Positions 1 to 8,335 of a stretch of DNA of 64,000 bases are shown in pieces. Source of the stretch: Bog-756 sp963725275 (GTDB taxonomy: Bacteria; Actinomycetota; Acidimicrobiia; Acidimicrobiales; RAAP-2); contig CAVRXS010000007.1 of the NCBI GenBank assembly GCA_963725275.1, positions 642,338-706,337 on the forward strand, given 5' to 3'. Each line of letters begins with the position of its first letter. Positions within the stretch are counted from its first letter, which is position 1. Made by a program: the position numbers and the translations under genes. The notes beneath the pieces are model-generated. The model was not told the origin of the DNA and did no database searches. It saw only the letters and a list, made by a program, of their open reading frames with translations.

Positions 1-914
1 GGCTCGTAGGCCTCCTCGATGGTGTCGGTCTCCTCACCGATGCACTGGGAGAGGGTGGTGAGCCCGACCGGGCGCCCGGCGTACCGCCGGCAGAGCACGT
101 CGAGGATTGCCCGGTCGACCTTGTCGAGCCCGAGCACGTCGACCCCGAAGACGTCCAGCCCGGCGACGGCGGCTTCTGCGGTGATCGTCCCCTCCGCCCG
201 GACCTCGACGAAGTCGCGCACCCGGCGGAGCAGCCGGTTGGCGACGCGCGGCGTACCACGTGCGCGTTCGGCCACCCGGCGGGCCCCGCCGTCGTCGATG
301 GGTACCCGCAGCAGACCAGCGGAGCGGCGCACGATGGCCTCGAGCTCGTCGACGCCGTAGAGGTCGAGGCGCCCGACGAACCCGAACCGGTCGCGCAGCG
401 GTCCTGCGACAAGCCCGGTCCGGGTGGTTGCACCGATCAGGGTGAACCGCGGCAGGTCGAGCCGGATGCTCCGGGCGGTCGGGCCCTTGCCGATGAGGAT
501 GTCGAGCTTGAAGTCCTCCATGGCCGGATAGAGGATCTCCTCGACCGCACGGTGGAGACGGTGGATCTCATCGATGAACAGGACGTCCCCCTCCTGGAGG
601 TCGGTGAGGAGGGCGGCCAGGTCGCCGGCCCGGACCAGCACCGGACCCGAGGTGACCCGCAGCCCCACGCCCATCTCCGCGGCGACGATGCCGGCCAGCG
701 AGGTCTTGCCGAGTCCGGGCGGCCCGGCGAAGAGCAGGTGGTCGACCGCCTGGTCGCGCCGCAGTGCCGCCTCGACCACGATCCGGAGGTGCTCGGTGAG
801 CTGGCCCTGCCCCACGAACTCGTCGAGGGTGCGCGGCCGGAGCCCGACCTCCTCCACCTCCTCGACCGGGCCGGCGGTCGGATCGACCGGGCGACGCGGA
901 TCCTCGTCCAGCAT
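1..914 (-). CDS. ruvB: Holliday junction branch-migration ATPase RuvB (3' end cut by window edge)
   Basis: RuvB is the AAA+ hexameric motor that drives Holliday-junction branch migration with RuvA. The minus-strand frame begins MLDEDPRRPVDP and shows Walker A (AGPPGLGKTSLA), Walker B (LFIDEIHRL), sensor/arginine-finger region (IGATTRTGLVAGPLRDRFG) and the start of the winged-helix domain (RPVGLTTLSQCIGEE). The ATG at 912-914 is preceded by a strong GGGGGAG ribosome-binding site. The frame stays open to base 1, so only the last part of the C-terminal domain is missing. It lies 47 bases downstream of ruvA in a ruvC-ruvA-ruvB order. No frameshift is seen. Confidence 0.97.
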   Translation of the reverse strand, partial: MLDEDPRRPVDPTAGPVEEVEEVGLRPRTLDEFVGQGQLTEHLRIVVEAALRRDQAVDHLLFAGPPGLGKTSLAGIVAAEMGVGLRVTSGPVLVRAGDLAALLTDLQEGDVLFIDEIHRLHRAVEEILYPAMEDFKLDILIGKGPTARSIRLDLPRFTLIGATTRTGLVAGPLRDRFGFVGRLDLYGVDELEAIVRRSAGLLRVPIDDGGARRVAERARGTPRVANRLLRRVRDFVEVRAEGTITAEAAVAGLDVFGVDVLGLDKVDRAILDVLCRRYAGRPVGLTTLSQCIGEETDTIEEAYE

Positions 915-961
915 CGCTCCCCCACCTGGCGGGGCCAGCACCTCGCGGCGGGCCTCGGCCG

Positions 962-1555
962 TCATCGGTGGTGGGCCAGCTCGCGGAGGGCGGCGCGCAC
1001 GAGCTCCTCGACCGGCACGTCCTCGTCGGCACCATCGAGCGCGCCGCTGATCTCGTCGGGGCCGTAGCCGAGCTCGACGAGTGCGGCGCGTGCCTCGCCG
1101 CGGCGTGTGCCGGACAGGGACGTCCCTGCGCCGTCCCCCCCGAGCTCCGGCAGGTCGAGCCGGGCCTTGAGCTCGAGCAGGAGGCGGGCCGCGGTCTTCT
1201 TGCCCACCCCGGGGACGAGACAGAGGGTGTCCACGTCGTCCTCGAGGACCGCGGTCGAGAGCGCGGCCGGCGAGAGCGACGAAAGGATGGCCAGCGCGAG
1301 CGCGGGCCCGACGCCGTGCGCGCCGAGCAGGGCCTCGAAACAGCGTCGCTCGTCGGCGTGGGCGAATCCGTAGAGCACGATCGCGTCCTCGCGGACGTGG
1401 GTGTGGACGTGGAGGAAGACGTCGCTGCCCACCGTGCCGAGGGATGCGAGCACCGAGGTCGGGACCGACGCCCGGTACCCCACGCCGTGGACGTCGACGA
1501 TGACTTCGCCCGTCGTCGGTCGCTCGAGCAGCGTGCCACGCAGCGATCCGATCAC
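962..1555 (-). CDS. ruvA: Holliday junction DNA helicase subunit RuvA
   Basis: RuvA binds the four-way junction and loads RuvB. The 197-residue product starts (M)IGSLRGTL, followed by the N-terminal OB fold (EVIVDVHGVGYRASVPTS). It then has the tandem helix-hairpin-helix region (GAHGVGPALALAILS and CLVPGVGKKTAARLLLELK) and a C-terminal RuvB-binding domain ending RAALRELAHHR. The start is GTG at 1553-1555, chosen because homology begins there and GAGGGG lies just upstream; the open frame runs further up into ruvC but has no RuvA homology. It is about 10 bases after ruvC, so the two are surely cotranscribed. Confidence 0.96.
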   Translation of the reverse strand: MIGSLRGTLLERPTTGEVIVDVHGVGYRASVPTSVLASLGTVGSDVFLHVHTHVREDAIVLYGFAHADERRCFEALLGAHGVGPALALAILSSLSPAALSTAVLEDDVDTLCLVPGVGKKTAARLLLELKARLDLPELGGDGAGTSLSGTRRGEARAALVELGYGPDEISGALDGADEDVPVEELVRAALRELAHHR

Positions 1556-1565
1556 TGTGCACCCC

Positions 1566-2075
1566 TCATTGCGTGCCTCCGCTGGACGTGGCCACCGCCC
1601 GTCGGAGCGGTTGTCCGGTGAGGTGGCATGCGGCCAGGGCCAGCGCGTCGGCCACGTCCGGTGGGCGGGGCGGCTCGGCCAGACCGAGCACGGAGGCCAC
1701 CATGCGCTGCACCTGGTCCTTCGTTGCACCGCCGAACCCGACCAGTGCCTGCTTGACCTCGTTGGACGTGTACTGGGCCACCTCGCACCCCGATGCTGCG
1801 GCGGCCGCGAGCGCCACCCCGGCGGCCTGTCCGGTGGCCATCGCCGTGCGCGCGTTCATCTGGAAGAAGACCCGTTCGACGACGACGGCCCCGGGATGGA
1901 ACTCGTCGACGAGGGCGCGCAGCTCGTCCGAGAGAGTGTGCAGACGGTCCGGCAGCGGCATCTCCGGCGGCGTCGTGACGACGCCGCCGGAGATGGCCAC
2001 CAGGCGGTCGCCCCGGCGGGTGACCACGCCGTAGCCGCAGCGCGACAGTCCGGGGTCGATCCCGAGGACGAACAT
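1566..2075 (-). CDS. ruvC: Crossover junction endodeoxyribonuclease RuvC
   Basis: RuvC is the dimeric resolvase that nicks Holliday junctions. The 169-residue product begins MFVLGIDPGLSRCGYGVV. Its acidic active-site residues are visible: Asp in GIDPG, Glu in VVVERVFF and the C-terminal Asp pair in PPDVADALALA. The ATG at 2073-2075 is chosen because the RNase H-like fold starts there; longer in-frame starts lack homology. It is the first gene of ruvCAB and follows yebC by about 80 bases. Length is normal for the family. Confidence 0.96.
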   Translation of the reverse strand: MFVLGIDPGLSRCGYGVVTRRGDRLVAISGGVVTTPPEMPLPDRLHTLSDELRALVDEFHPGAVVVERVFFQMNARTAMATGQAAGVALAAAAASGCEVAQYTSNEVKQALVGFGGATKDQVQRMVASVLGLAEPPRPPDVADALALAACHLTGQPLRRAVATSSGGTQ

Positions 2076-2154
2076 GCGTTCGACAGTAGCCTGCCGCGCC
2101 GGCGGGTTGGGTGATCCCCCGGCGGCCGGACGGGCACCGCCCGGGGTGCGGGAA

Positions 2155-2904
2155 TCAGCCCTCGTAGGCCGCCATGATCTCGTCGGGGATGTCGAAATTG
2201 GCGTAGACGTTCTGCACGTCGTCATGGTCGTCGAGTGCTTCGATGAGGCGCAGGACCCGCTTGGCCTCGGACTCCGAGGCGACCTCGACCGTCGAGGTCG
2301 GAACCATCGAGAGCTCCGAGGCACCCGGCTCCAGGCCGGCCTCCTCCAATCCGGCGTGCACCGCCACCAGGTCGGACGGGGAGCTGGTCACCAGCCATCG
2401 CTCCCCGTCGTCGGAGAGGTCCTCGGCTCCGGCCTCCATGGCCACCTCGAGGACCCGCTCCTCGTCGAAGGTGTGTGGGACGGCGATGATGCCCTTGCGT
2501 TCGAACTGCCAGCTGACAGCGCCGGGCTCCGCCATGCTGCCCCCGCTCCGGCTGAAGAGATTGCGGATCTCGGCCCCGGTGCGGTTGCGGTTGTCCGAGA
2601 GGCACTCGACGATCACGGCCACGCCGTCGGGTGCGTATCCCTCGTACGCGATCGACTCGTAGCGAACGCCCTCGAGCTCGCCGGATCCCCGCTTGATGGC
2701 GCGCTCGATCGTGTCGATCGGCACCGACGCGTCACGCGCCTTGGTGTACATCGTGCGGAGGGCGGCATTCGCCGTCATGTCGCTCCCCCCTTCGCGGGCC
2801 GCGACCTCGATCTGACGGATGAGCTTGGCGAACACCTTGGCCCGGGCAGCGTCCTGCGCGCCCTTCCGGTACTTGGTGGTCGCCCATTTCGAGTGTCCCG
2901 ACAT
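2155..2904 (-). CDS. YebC/PmpR-TACO1 family protein
   Basis: This is a full-length 249-residue YebC-family protein beginning MSGHSKWATTKYRKGAQDAARAKVF, the family's invariant N-terminus. The three-domain layout is intact, with GGSDMTANAALRTMYTKARDASVP in domain 1 and an acidic C-terminal region ending DIPDEIMAAYEG. Members were long annotated as transcriptional regulators; the TACO1 branch helps translation of polyproline stretches. Which role applies here cannot be told from sequence. It sits 3 bases downstream of pdxT and upstream of ruvC, the common actinobacterial order. Confidence 0.93.
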   Translation of the reverse strand: MSGHSKWATTKYRKGAQDAARAKVFAKLIRQIEVAAREGGSDMTANAALRTMYTKARDASVPIDTIERAIKRGSGELEGVRYESIAYEGYAPDGVAVIVECLSDNRNRTGAEIRNLFSRSGGSMAEPGAVSWQFERKGIIAVPHTFDEERVLEVAMEAGAEDLSDDGERWLVTSSPSDLVAVHAGLEEAGLEPGASELSMVPTSTVEVASESEAKRVLRLIEALDDHDDVQNVYANFDIPDEIMAAYEG

Positions 2905-2907
2905 TGC

Positions 2908-3540
2908 CTAGCGCCTCTCCTCCTTGGTCATCTCCACGAACAGCCGGTGCAGTCGACGGTCCCCGGTCAGCTCCGGGTGGAACGCGGCCACGAGCACGGG
3001 TCCCTGCCGGCAGACCACCGCAGAGCCCGTCGCCCCCCCACGCTCCGTGCCGGCGGGGCGGGTACCGCCCGCATCCGGAAGCGTAGCCAGCACCTCGACC
3101 CCCGGTCCCCACGCCTCGACCAACGGGGCGCGGATGAACACGGCGGGCAGGGGCTCCGCTCCGAGACCCGCCACCGTCACCGCGGTCTCGAAGGACGCGG
3201 ACTGCCGGCCGTAGCCGTTCCGCCGGATGGTCAGGTCGATGGCTCCGAACTGCCGCTGGTCGGGGCGTCCGTCGAGCACCCGCCCGGCCAGCAGGATCAT
3301 CCCGGCGCAGGTGCCGAACACGGGAAGACCGGCGACGAGCGCCTCGGCCAGGGGGTCGAACAGGCCGGACGAGCCGAGCAGCAGGGACAACGTGGTCGAC
3401 TCGCCGCCCGGCACGACGAGTCCCGAGAGGCCCCCGAGGTCTGCCGGCCCGCGGACCTCGCGCACCGGCTCCCCGAGCCCTGCGAACGCGGCCGCGTGCT
3501 CACGAACGTCACCTTGGAGCGCGAGTACCCCGATGGTCAT
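2908..3540 (-). CDS. pdxT: Pyridoxal 5'-phosphate synthase glutaminase subunit PdxT
   Basis: PdxT hydrolyses glutamine and channels ammonia to PdxS for PLP synthesis. The 210-residue class I glutaminase starts MTIGVLALQGDVREH. It shows the VPGGESTTL loop, the nucleophile Cys in FGTCAGMILLA near residue 80, and the His-Glu of the catalytic triad in AFHPELTGD. The stop is 3 bases before the yebC start and 36 bases separate it from pdxS upstream, so pdxS-pdxT-yebC form an operon. Length and motifs are normal. Confidence 0.96.
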   Translation of the reverse strand: MTIGVLALQGDVREHAAAFAGLGEPVREVRGPADLGGLSGLVVPGGESTTLSLLLGSSGLFDPLAEALVAGLPVFGTCAGMILLAGRVLDGRPDQRQFGAIDLTIRRNGYGRQSASFETAVTVAGLGAEPLPAVFIRAPLVEAWGPGVEVLATLPDAGGTRPAGTERGGATGSAVVCRQGPVLVAAFHPELTGDRRLHRLFVEMTKEERR

Positions 3541-3576
3541 CGGCCGGGACTGGGGCGGAGACGGGCGGTGACCGGA

Positions 3577-4476
3577 TCACCAGCCACGATCGGCCAGGCG
3601 CACGCCGAGCGTGCCGATCTCCTGGCCGGCCATGGCCGCGCCGAGACCCGTGGAGACCTTGGCCACCAGCTCTGCGTCGGCGTAGTGGGCCGTCGCCTCC
3701 ACCACGGCCCTCGCCACGAGTGGCGGGTTGGCGCTCTTGAAGATGCCCGAACCCACGAAAACGGCCTCGGCCCCGAGCTGCATGACCAGGGAGGCGTCGG
3801 CCGGAGTCGCGATGCCCCCGGCGCAGAACAGCGGCACGGGCAGGCGCCCGGTGGACGCGATCTCCTGGATCAGGCCGATGGGGGCCGCGAGCTCCTTGGC
3901 CCAGCCGTAGAGCTCGGCCGAGTCCGCCTCGGTGACCCTGCGGATGTCGCCGAGGATCGACCGCAGGTGCCGGACGGCCTCGACGATGTTGCCCGTGCCG
4001 GCCTCGCCCTTGGAACGGATCATCGCCGCGCCCTCCGAGATGCGCCGGAGCGCCTCGCCGAGATTGGTGGCGCCACAGACGAAGGGGATGTCGAATTCCC
4101 ACTTGTCGATGTGATGGGCCTCGTCGGCCGGGGTCAGCACCTCGCTCTCGTCGATGAAGTCGACCCCGAGTGCGGACAGCACCTGGGCCTCGGCGAAGTG
4201 ACCGATGCGCGCCTTGGCCATGACCGGGATGGTCACCGCGGCGGTGATGCCCTCGATGAGGGCGGGGTCGCTCATCCTGGCCACGCCGCCGTCACGGCGG
4301 ATGTCGGCCGGCACCCGCTCGAGCGCCATGACCGCGACCGCGCCGGCATCCTCGGCCACCTTGGCCTGTTCGGCGTCGACCACGTCCATGACCACCCCGC
4401 CGCGCAACATCTCGGCGAGGCCGCGCTTGACGGTGAAGGTGCCCGTCGGACGGTCGGAGCTCGGAGAAGCGGTCAT
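3577..4476 (-). CDS. pdxS: Pyridoxal 5'-phosphate synthase subunit PdxS
   Basis: PdxS condenses ribose 5-phosphate, glyceraldehyde 3-phosphate and PdxT-derived ammonia into PLP. The 299-residue (beta/alpha)8 barrel has RGGVVMDVVDAEQAKVAEDAG, the ALERVPADIRRDGGVARMSDP segment, the lysine of PVMAKARIGHF and the phosphate-binding IRSKGEAGTGNI loop. The C-terminus includes the GGIATPADASLVMQLGAEAVFVGSGIF sugar-phosphate site. This is the DXP-independent route. No frameshift is present. Confidence 0.97.
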   Translation of the reverse strand: MTASPSSDRPTGTFTVKRGLAEMLRGGVVMDVVDAEQAKVAEDAGAVAVMALERVPADIRRDGGVARMSDPALIEGITAAVTIPVMAKARIGHFAEAQVLSALGVDFIDESEVLTPADEAHHIDKWEFDIPFVCGATNLGEALRRISEGAAMIRSKGEAGTGNIVEAVRHLRSILGDIRRVTEADSAELYGWAKELAAPIGLIQEIASTGRLPVPLFCAGGIATPADASLVMQLGAEAVFVGSGIFKSANPPLVARAVVEATAHYADAELVAKVSTGLGAAMAGQEIGTLGVRLADRGW

Positions 4477-4575
4477 CGCTCCATCCTACCTGTGGGCCCT
4501 CGACCTCCCCGCCCGCGACCGTGCCGCCACCCCGTGGGGGTGGCGGCACGGTCGGCTGGTGTCCTGTCGGAGTCC

Positions 4576-5160
4576 CTACTGTGTCTGGAGGACCGCCTCG
4601 GCCTCGATCTCGATGTCGACCTTCTTGCCGACGACGAGCCCACCGGCCTCCATGACCGCTCCGAAGGCCACACCGAATTCCTCACGGTCGAGCGAGGCCT
4701 TCGCGCTGAAGCCCACCCGATGGTTGCCGTAGGGATCCTTCACGACCCCTTCGAGCTCGGCGTCCAGGGTCACCGGCCTGGTCGTGCCGCGGATCGTCAG
4801 ATCGCCGTCCACCTTCCAGTGGGTCGCATCGACCGGACGGATGCCCGTGCTCACGAAGGTCCAGGTCGGATGGTTGGGTACGTCGAAGAAGTCGTTGGTC
4901 CGGAGGTGGTTGTCCCGATTCTCGTCGCGGGTGTCCACGCTGTCGGCCTCGATCGTGACGGACACCGTCGAGTCGACCGGGTCTTCGGCGAGTACGAGCG
5001 TGCCCTCGAAGCGGTTGAACCCGCCACGTACCTTGGACACGGCCATGTGCCGAACCCCGAACCCGATGCGGGTGTGGCTCGGATCGAGGCTGTAGGTGCC
5101 CACAGCCGGGTACTCCGTACCGTTGACCGTCCTGCTGGTGACTTCTGCTGTCTGTGCCAT
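4576..5160 (-). CDS. YceI family lipid-binding protein
   Basis: The 194-residue product beginning MAQTAEVTSRTVNGTEYPAVGTYSLDPSHTRIGF has the typical YceI lipocalin-like barrel: SLDPSHTRIGFGVRHM, then VRGGFNRFEGTLVLAEDP, and HPTWTFVSTGI. Family members bind polyisoprenoids or fatty-acid amides. No signal peptide is seen, so this copy should be cytoplasmic. The ATG at 5158-5160 is chosen over a longer in-frame start because AAAGGAG lies 6 bases upstream and the family fold begins there. It is divergent from a MarR regulator 121 bases away, which probably controls it. Confidence 0.9.
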   Translation of the reverse strand: MAQTAEVTSRTVNGTEYPAVGTYSLDPSHTRIGFGVRHMAVSKVRGGFNRFEGTLVLAEDPVDSTVSVTIEADSVDTRDENRDNHLRTNDFFDVPNHPTWTFVSTGIRPVDATHWKVDGDLTIRGTTRPVTLDAELEGVVKDPYGNHRVGFSAKASLDREEFGVAFGAVMEAGGLVVGKKVDIEIEAEAVLQTQ

Positions 5161-5187
5161 CTCTGCTCCTTTTGCGGCCTCTGTGGT

Positions 5188-5202
5188 GCCCTCCCGGAGG
5201 GC
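5188..5202. repeat. Near-perfect palindrome in the yceI leader
   Basis: GCCCTCC-C-GGAGGGC is a 15-base palindrome with one central base. It lies between the predicted yceI promoter and its ribosome-binding site. It could be a second regulator site or a small mRNA hairpin; nothing decides between these. Confidence 0.4.
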
Positions 5203-5224
5203 CCCTTCTGTGCTTGCACAAACA

Positions 5225-5252
5225 ACTATACCACACTTATTTGCAGTCGCAA
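5225..5252 (-). promoter_or_regulatory. Predicted yceI promoter overlapped by a MarR-type operator
   Basis: Read on the minus strand there is TTGCGA, 16 bases, then TATAGT (5247-5252 and 5225-5230), close to a vegetative -35/-10 pair and unusually AT-rich for this DNA. The inverted repeat TTGC-AGTC-GCAA at 5241-5252 overlaps the -35. Its position between the divergent yceI and marR genes suggests an operator for the adjacent MarR protein. The elements are seen directly; the regulator assignment is inference. Confidence 0.55.
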
Positions 5253-5281
5253 CTATTTCTCCGAACCTGTAAGCTGCCGCC

Positions 5282-5812
5282 ATGGGAACGAGAGCCGAGA
5301 CACGTGAGGCCGACGACGAGCGCCTCACCACGGTGGGCCTGCTCTTCGAATCCGCCGCCGGGCTGCGACGCCTCTTCGAGCGGCGCCTCGAGTCGGACAG
5401 CCTCACCTCGAACCAGTCCTTCGACGTGCTCATCCGCCTGGCCCGCACCGAGGGCAACGCGCTCCGGATGAGCGAGCTCGCCGTTCAGAGCTCCCTTTCG
5501 CCGAGCGGGCTCACCCGCGCCGTCGACCGCCTCCAGGATCAGGGGCTGGTCACCCGCCGCATCTGCCCCCAGGACAAGCGCGGATCGTTCGCCGAGCTCA
5601 CTCCCGCCGGCCGGGGGATGATGGAACGGGCCGTCCCGGAGCACCTCTCCCACATCGACGAGCTCCTCAGCCAGCTGTTCTCCCCCACCGAGGAGGCCCA
5701 GCTGAGCGCGCTGTTGCGACGCCTGCGGGACCACGTGCTCGAGCAGAACACCGGCGCGGGCTGGGCCTGCGAAGCCGAGGACGAGACCGTCATCTGCCCG
5801 ACCGCCGGCTGA
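5282..5812 (+). CDS. MarR family winged-helix transcriptional regulator
   Basis: The 176-residue protein has a MarR fold: N-terminal dimer helices (LLFESAAGLRRLFERRL), recognition region (MSELAVQSSLSPSGLTRAVDRLQDQGLV), wing (RRICPQDKRGSFAELTPAGRGMM) and C-terminal dimerisation helix. MarR proteins usually repress their own and a divergent gene until a small ligand binds. It is divergent from yceI and convergent with the M48 protease, which ends 50 bases beyond. Cys residues occur in the wing (ICPQ) and at the C-terminus, so redox sensing is possible but unproven. Confidence 0.88.
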   Translation: MGTRAETREADDERLTTVGLLFESAAGLRRLFERRLESDSLTSNQSFDVLIRLARTEGNALRMSELAVQSSLSPSGLTRAVDRLQDQGLVTRRICPQDKRGSFAELTPAGRGMMERAVPEHLSHIDELLSQLFSPTEEAQLSALLRRLRDHVLEQNTGAGWACEAEDETVICPTAG

Positions 5813-5861
5813 GCGGAAGCGGGTTCGCAGGCCCTCGCGAACAGAGGCCCTGGGGGACAGT

Positions 5862-7115
5862 TCAGTCGAGAGAGAGGGCGGCGGCTCGCACTCTGGTGTC
5901 GTCGAGGTTCCCGTCCGAGGACTCCAGGAACGACGATCCAGCCATCGGGTCGACCCAGAGCCAGCGGCTCAGTGCGGCGACCCGTCCCGCCGACGGTGGC
6001 CACCCGTCTGCCCGGGCGTCCGACCCCAACATGGTCTGGAGCGCCGAGCAGATGCCGGGTGGGTAGCGCACGATCGCGGCCGCACGCTGGTCGGCGGAGA
6101 ATTCGCGGCCGGGTCCGATCAACCGGTGCACGGTCCGGACGCCCGCCGGGGTGCCCCGTACGACAGCCCACGGCACGGTGACCACCACCGCCACCCCGGC
6201 CAGGACCGTGTCGTTGCGCTTGATGTGCACGAGCTCGTGGGCCAGCACTCCCTCGAGCTCGACCAGGCCGAGGTTCCGGTCGAGCGCGCTCGTGACCACC
6301 AGGGACGCCGAAGCCGGGTCACGGCCGATGGCCATCGCATTGGGCACATCGCTCTCGATGACGAGCACGGTCGGCCGGTCGAGTCCCATCGTGGCGCAGA
6401 GGCCGTCCACCAGGTTGTGCAGGCGGGGATGCTCCCATTCCTCGCTGGGCCGGGCCCCGAGTGACCGTGCGACGATCCCCGGCGCCTTCCGCCACACCAG
6501 CGCGGTGACCACGACCACCGACACGACGAGCAGCCCGAGGCCCACCAGCGGCTGACCGGCGACGAGGAGGGCGACGCCCAGCACGATCCCGATGACGGCG
6601 CCGGGGAGCAGGGACAAGGTGAGGGCCCGCCTGCGGTTCGCGGTGATCGCAGCAGCCTCCGCGACGTCGGCGGACCGGTCCGCTCTGGGCGCGGGAACCG
6701 CTGTGACCGCACTCGTGGTCTGGCTCGGCTCGGCACCGCGCCGCGGCGGCGCGTCTCCGGGACCAGCGGGGCGCCGGCCTCCGGAGGCGGCTCGGGAGGA
6801 ACCGCCGCCGGCTCCCCCACGATTGCCGGACCCAGCACCACCGCGACCGGATGGGCGGGCTCCGCCGCGGCCGCCACCACCCGAGGAGCCGCCACGCGAG
6901 GACGAGCTACCGGAGGAGGACTTCCCCGAGGGCGACGTGCCGGAGGAAGAAGAGGAAGAAGAGGAGGAACGGGGCCCACGGCGACGGCGGCGGTTGCCGG
7001 ACCCACCGCCGGAAGCGCTGCCCGAGCCGCCCGATGACCCCGGGCGTGGAGACCCGCCGCCGGGTGGGCTCCCGGGTGGGCCGGACGGGCCTGGACGATC
7101 CGGGGCGTCGCTCAT
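5862..7115 (-). CDS. M48 family membrane metalloprotease with long Gly/Ser/Arg-rich N-terminus
   Basis: This 417-residue protein has HELVH (residues 293-297) as the zinc HExxH motif and a likely third ligand, Glu338, in GREFSADQRAA. Two hydrophobic segments (about 166-208) would place it in the membrane, as in HtpX. The unusual part is residues 1-150, almost entirely Gly, Ser, Pro and Arg, with a run of nine Ser after five Arg. The catalytic domain is otherwise compact. It is the last gene of the thrS-to-GT operon, 22 bases after the glycosyltransferase. Substrate is unknown; quality control of membrane proteins is the family's usual role. Confidence 0.85.
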   Translation of the reverse strand: MSDAPDRPGPSGPPGSPPGGGSPRPGSSGGSGSASGGGSGNRRRRRGPRSSSSSSSSSGTSPSGKSSSGSSSSRGGSSGGGGRGGARPSGRGGAGSGNRGGAGGGSSRAASGGRRPAGPGDAPPRRGAEPSQTTSAVTAVPAPRADRSADVAEAAAITANRRRALTLSLLPGAVIGIVLGVALLVAGQPLVGLGLLVVSVVVVTALVWRKAPGIVARSLGARPSEEWEHPRLHNLVDGLCATMGLDRPTVLVIESDVPNAMAIGRDPASASLVVTSALDRNLGLVELEGVLAHELVHIKRNDTVLAGVAVVVTVPWAVVRGTPAGVRTVHRLIGPGREFSADQRAAAIVRYPPGICSALQTMLGSDARADGWPPSAGRVAALSRWLWVDPMAGSSFLESSDGNLDDTRVRAAALSLD

Positions 7116-7137
7116 CGTCCGAGCAGTGTACGGCCGC

Positions 7138-8328
7138 TCAGCAGTCGGCCCCGACCATCACGGCGCGGTAGATCTCCTCGTACCGCCCGGCCAGGACCTC
7201 CATCGACCACTGCTCGGCGCGCTCGGACCCGCGACCGAGCCAGGCGTCACGGTCGATCGGGGTTCCGACCTCCGCACCTGCGTGGGCTGGCGGAGCGAGC
7301 CGGTCCTCGAGCACACCGGCGAGTGCCGCGGCCAGGGCCCCGGGATCCCCCGCCGGCACGAGGACGGCACATCCGCCGGTCGCTGCCTGGTAGCCCTCGA
7401 TGTCGCTGGCCACGACCACCGTGCGGGCGGCCATGGCCTCGAGCAGCACCATCCCGAAGGACTCGCCCCCGAACGACGGTGCGGCCAGCACGTCAGCAGC
7501 GGCCAGCCGCCGGAGCTTCTCGTCCTCGCTCAGGACCCCGAGCCACTGCAGGGTGCTCGACTCCGGATGACGCCGCCGGAGGGCCGCGGTCTCCGGACCG
7601 TCACCGGCGATCCAGAGGACCGGAGCCGACGTGTCCGCGCCCGGTCGATCCCGCTCGCGGGCGAGGCAGGCCGCGGCCTCGAGCAGGACGCGCAGCCCCT
7701 TGCGTTCCTCGTGCCGGCCGAGGAAGAGCACGGTCGGCCCGGTGGTGGGCCAGGGTTGGACCCGGCGGTAGCGGTCGACCTCGACCCCGTTGAAGAGCAC
7801 CTCGTAGCGACCCGGCAGGGCTCGCGCCGCGGTGGTGGCGGCGGCCTCGGAGACCGCGCAGCGCGCCGCCAGCCGACGCGCGCCCATTCTCGCCAACGGA
7901 CGCAGCAGTGTGTAGAGGACACTGTCCCCACTGCGGTGGAAGGTCGCAACGACGGGCGGCATCCGGCTGGCGGCGAGGACTCCGTACGGCAGGCCGGGGG
8001 CGAACGGTTCGTGGACGTGGACCACGTCGGCATCGAGGGACCGGAGGGCCCGGAGGGCCCGCCGCACAGCACGCGGCGAGACGGTGACCGGGGCAACCGA
8101 CCCGTTCGCCCGGACGGAGACCGCGTGACCGGTCGGTACCAGGTCGATCCCGGAGGGCGCGTCCGCCGCGTCGTCGAGCGGGGCGAAGACGGTGACCTGA
8201 TGCCCTCGCACGCCGAGGCTGCCGGCCAGACCCAGGACCTGGCCCTGGACGCCGCCGGGTCGCGAGAAGCTGTAGGGGCAGATCAGGGCGACCCGCAACG
8301 CCCGACCGGGCGCACTGCCACCGGCCAC
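7138..8328 (-). CDS. pimA: GT4 glycosyltransferase, PimA-like phosphatidylinositol mannosyltransferase
   Basis: The 396-residue GT-B enzyme begins with a PimA-like N-terminus (RVALICPYSFSRPGGVQGQV). It has the HVHEPFAPG loop, FNGVEVDRY, the nucleotide-sugar domain start FLGRHEERKGL and the retaining EX7E motif (ESFGMVLLE). PimA adds the first mannose from GDP-mannose to phosphatidyl-inositol on the inner membrane face. The assignment rests on its place after pgsA and patA, as in mycobacteria; PimB or another GT4 specificity is possible. The stop of the upstream GGDEF gene is 7 bases away. Confidence 0.82.
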   Translation of the reverse strand: MAGGSAPGRALRVALICPYSFSRPGGVQGQVLGLAGSLGVRGHQVTVFAPLDDAADAPSGIDLVPTGHAVSVRANGSVAPVTVSPRAVRRALRALRSLDADVVHVHEPFAPGLPYGVLAASRMPPVVATFHRSGDSVLYTLLRPLARMGARRLAARCAVSEAAATTAARALPGRYEVLFNGVEVDRYRRVQPWPTTGPTVLFLGRHEERKGLRVLLEAAACLARERDRPGADTSAPVLWIAGDGPETAALRRRHPESSTLQWLGVLSEDEKLRRLAAADVLAAPSFGGESFGMVLLEAMAARTVVVASDIEGYQAATGGCAVLVPAGDPGALAAALAGVLEDRLAPPAHAGAEVGTPIDRDAWLGRGSERAEQWSMEVLAGRYEEIYRAVMVGADC

Positions 8329-8335
8329 CGACCGG

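Noticed and set aside
2074..5307. Very long plus-strand open frame of over 1000 codons
   Set aside because: It is antisense to ruvC, yebC, pdxT, pdxS and yceI, which have clear homology and ribosome-binding sites; long antisense frames are expected at this GC.
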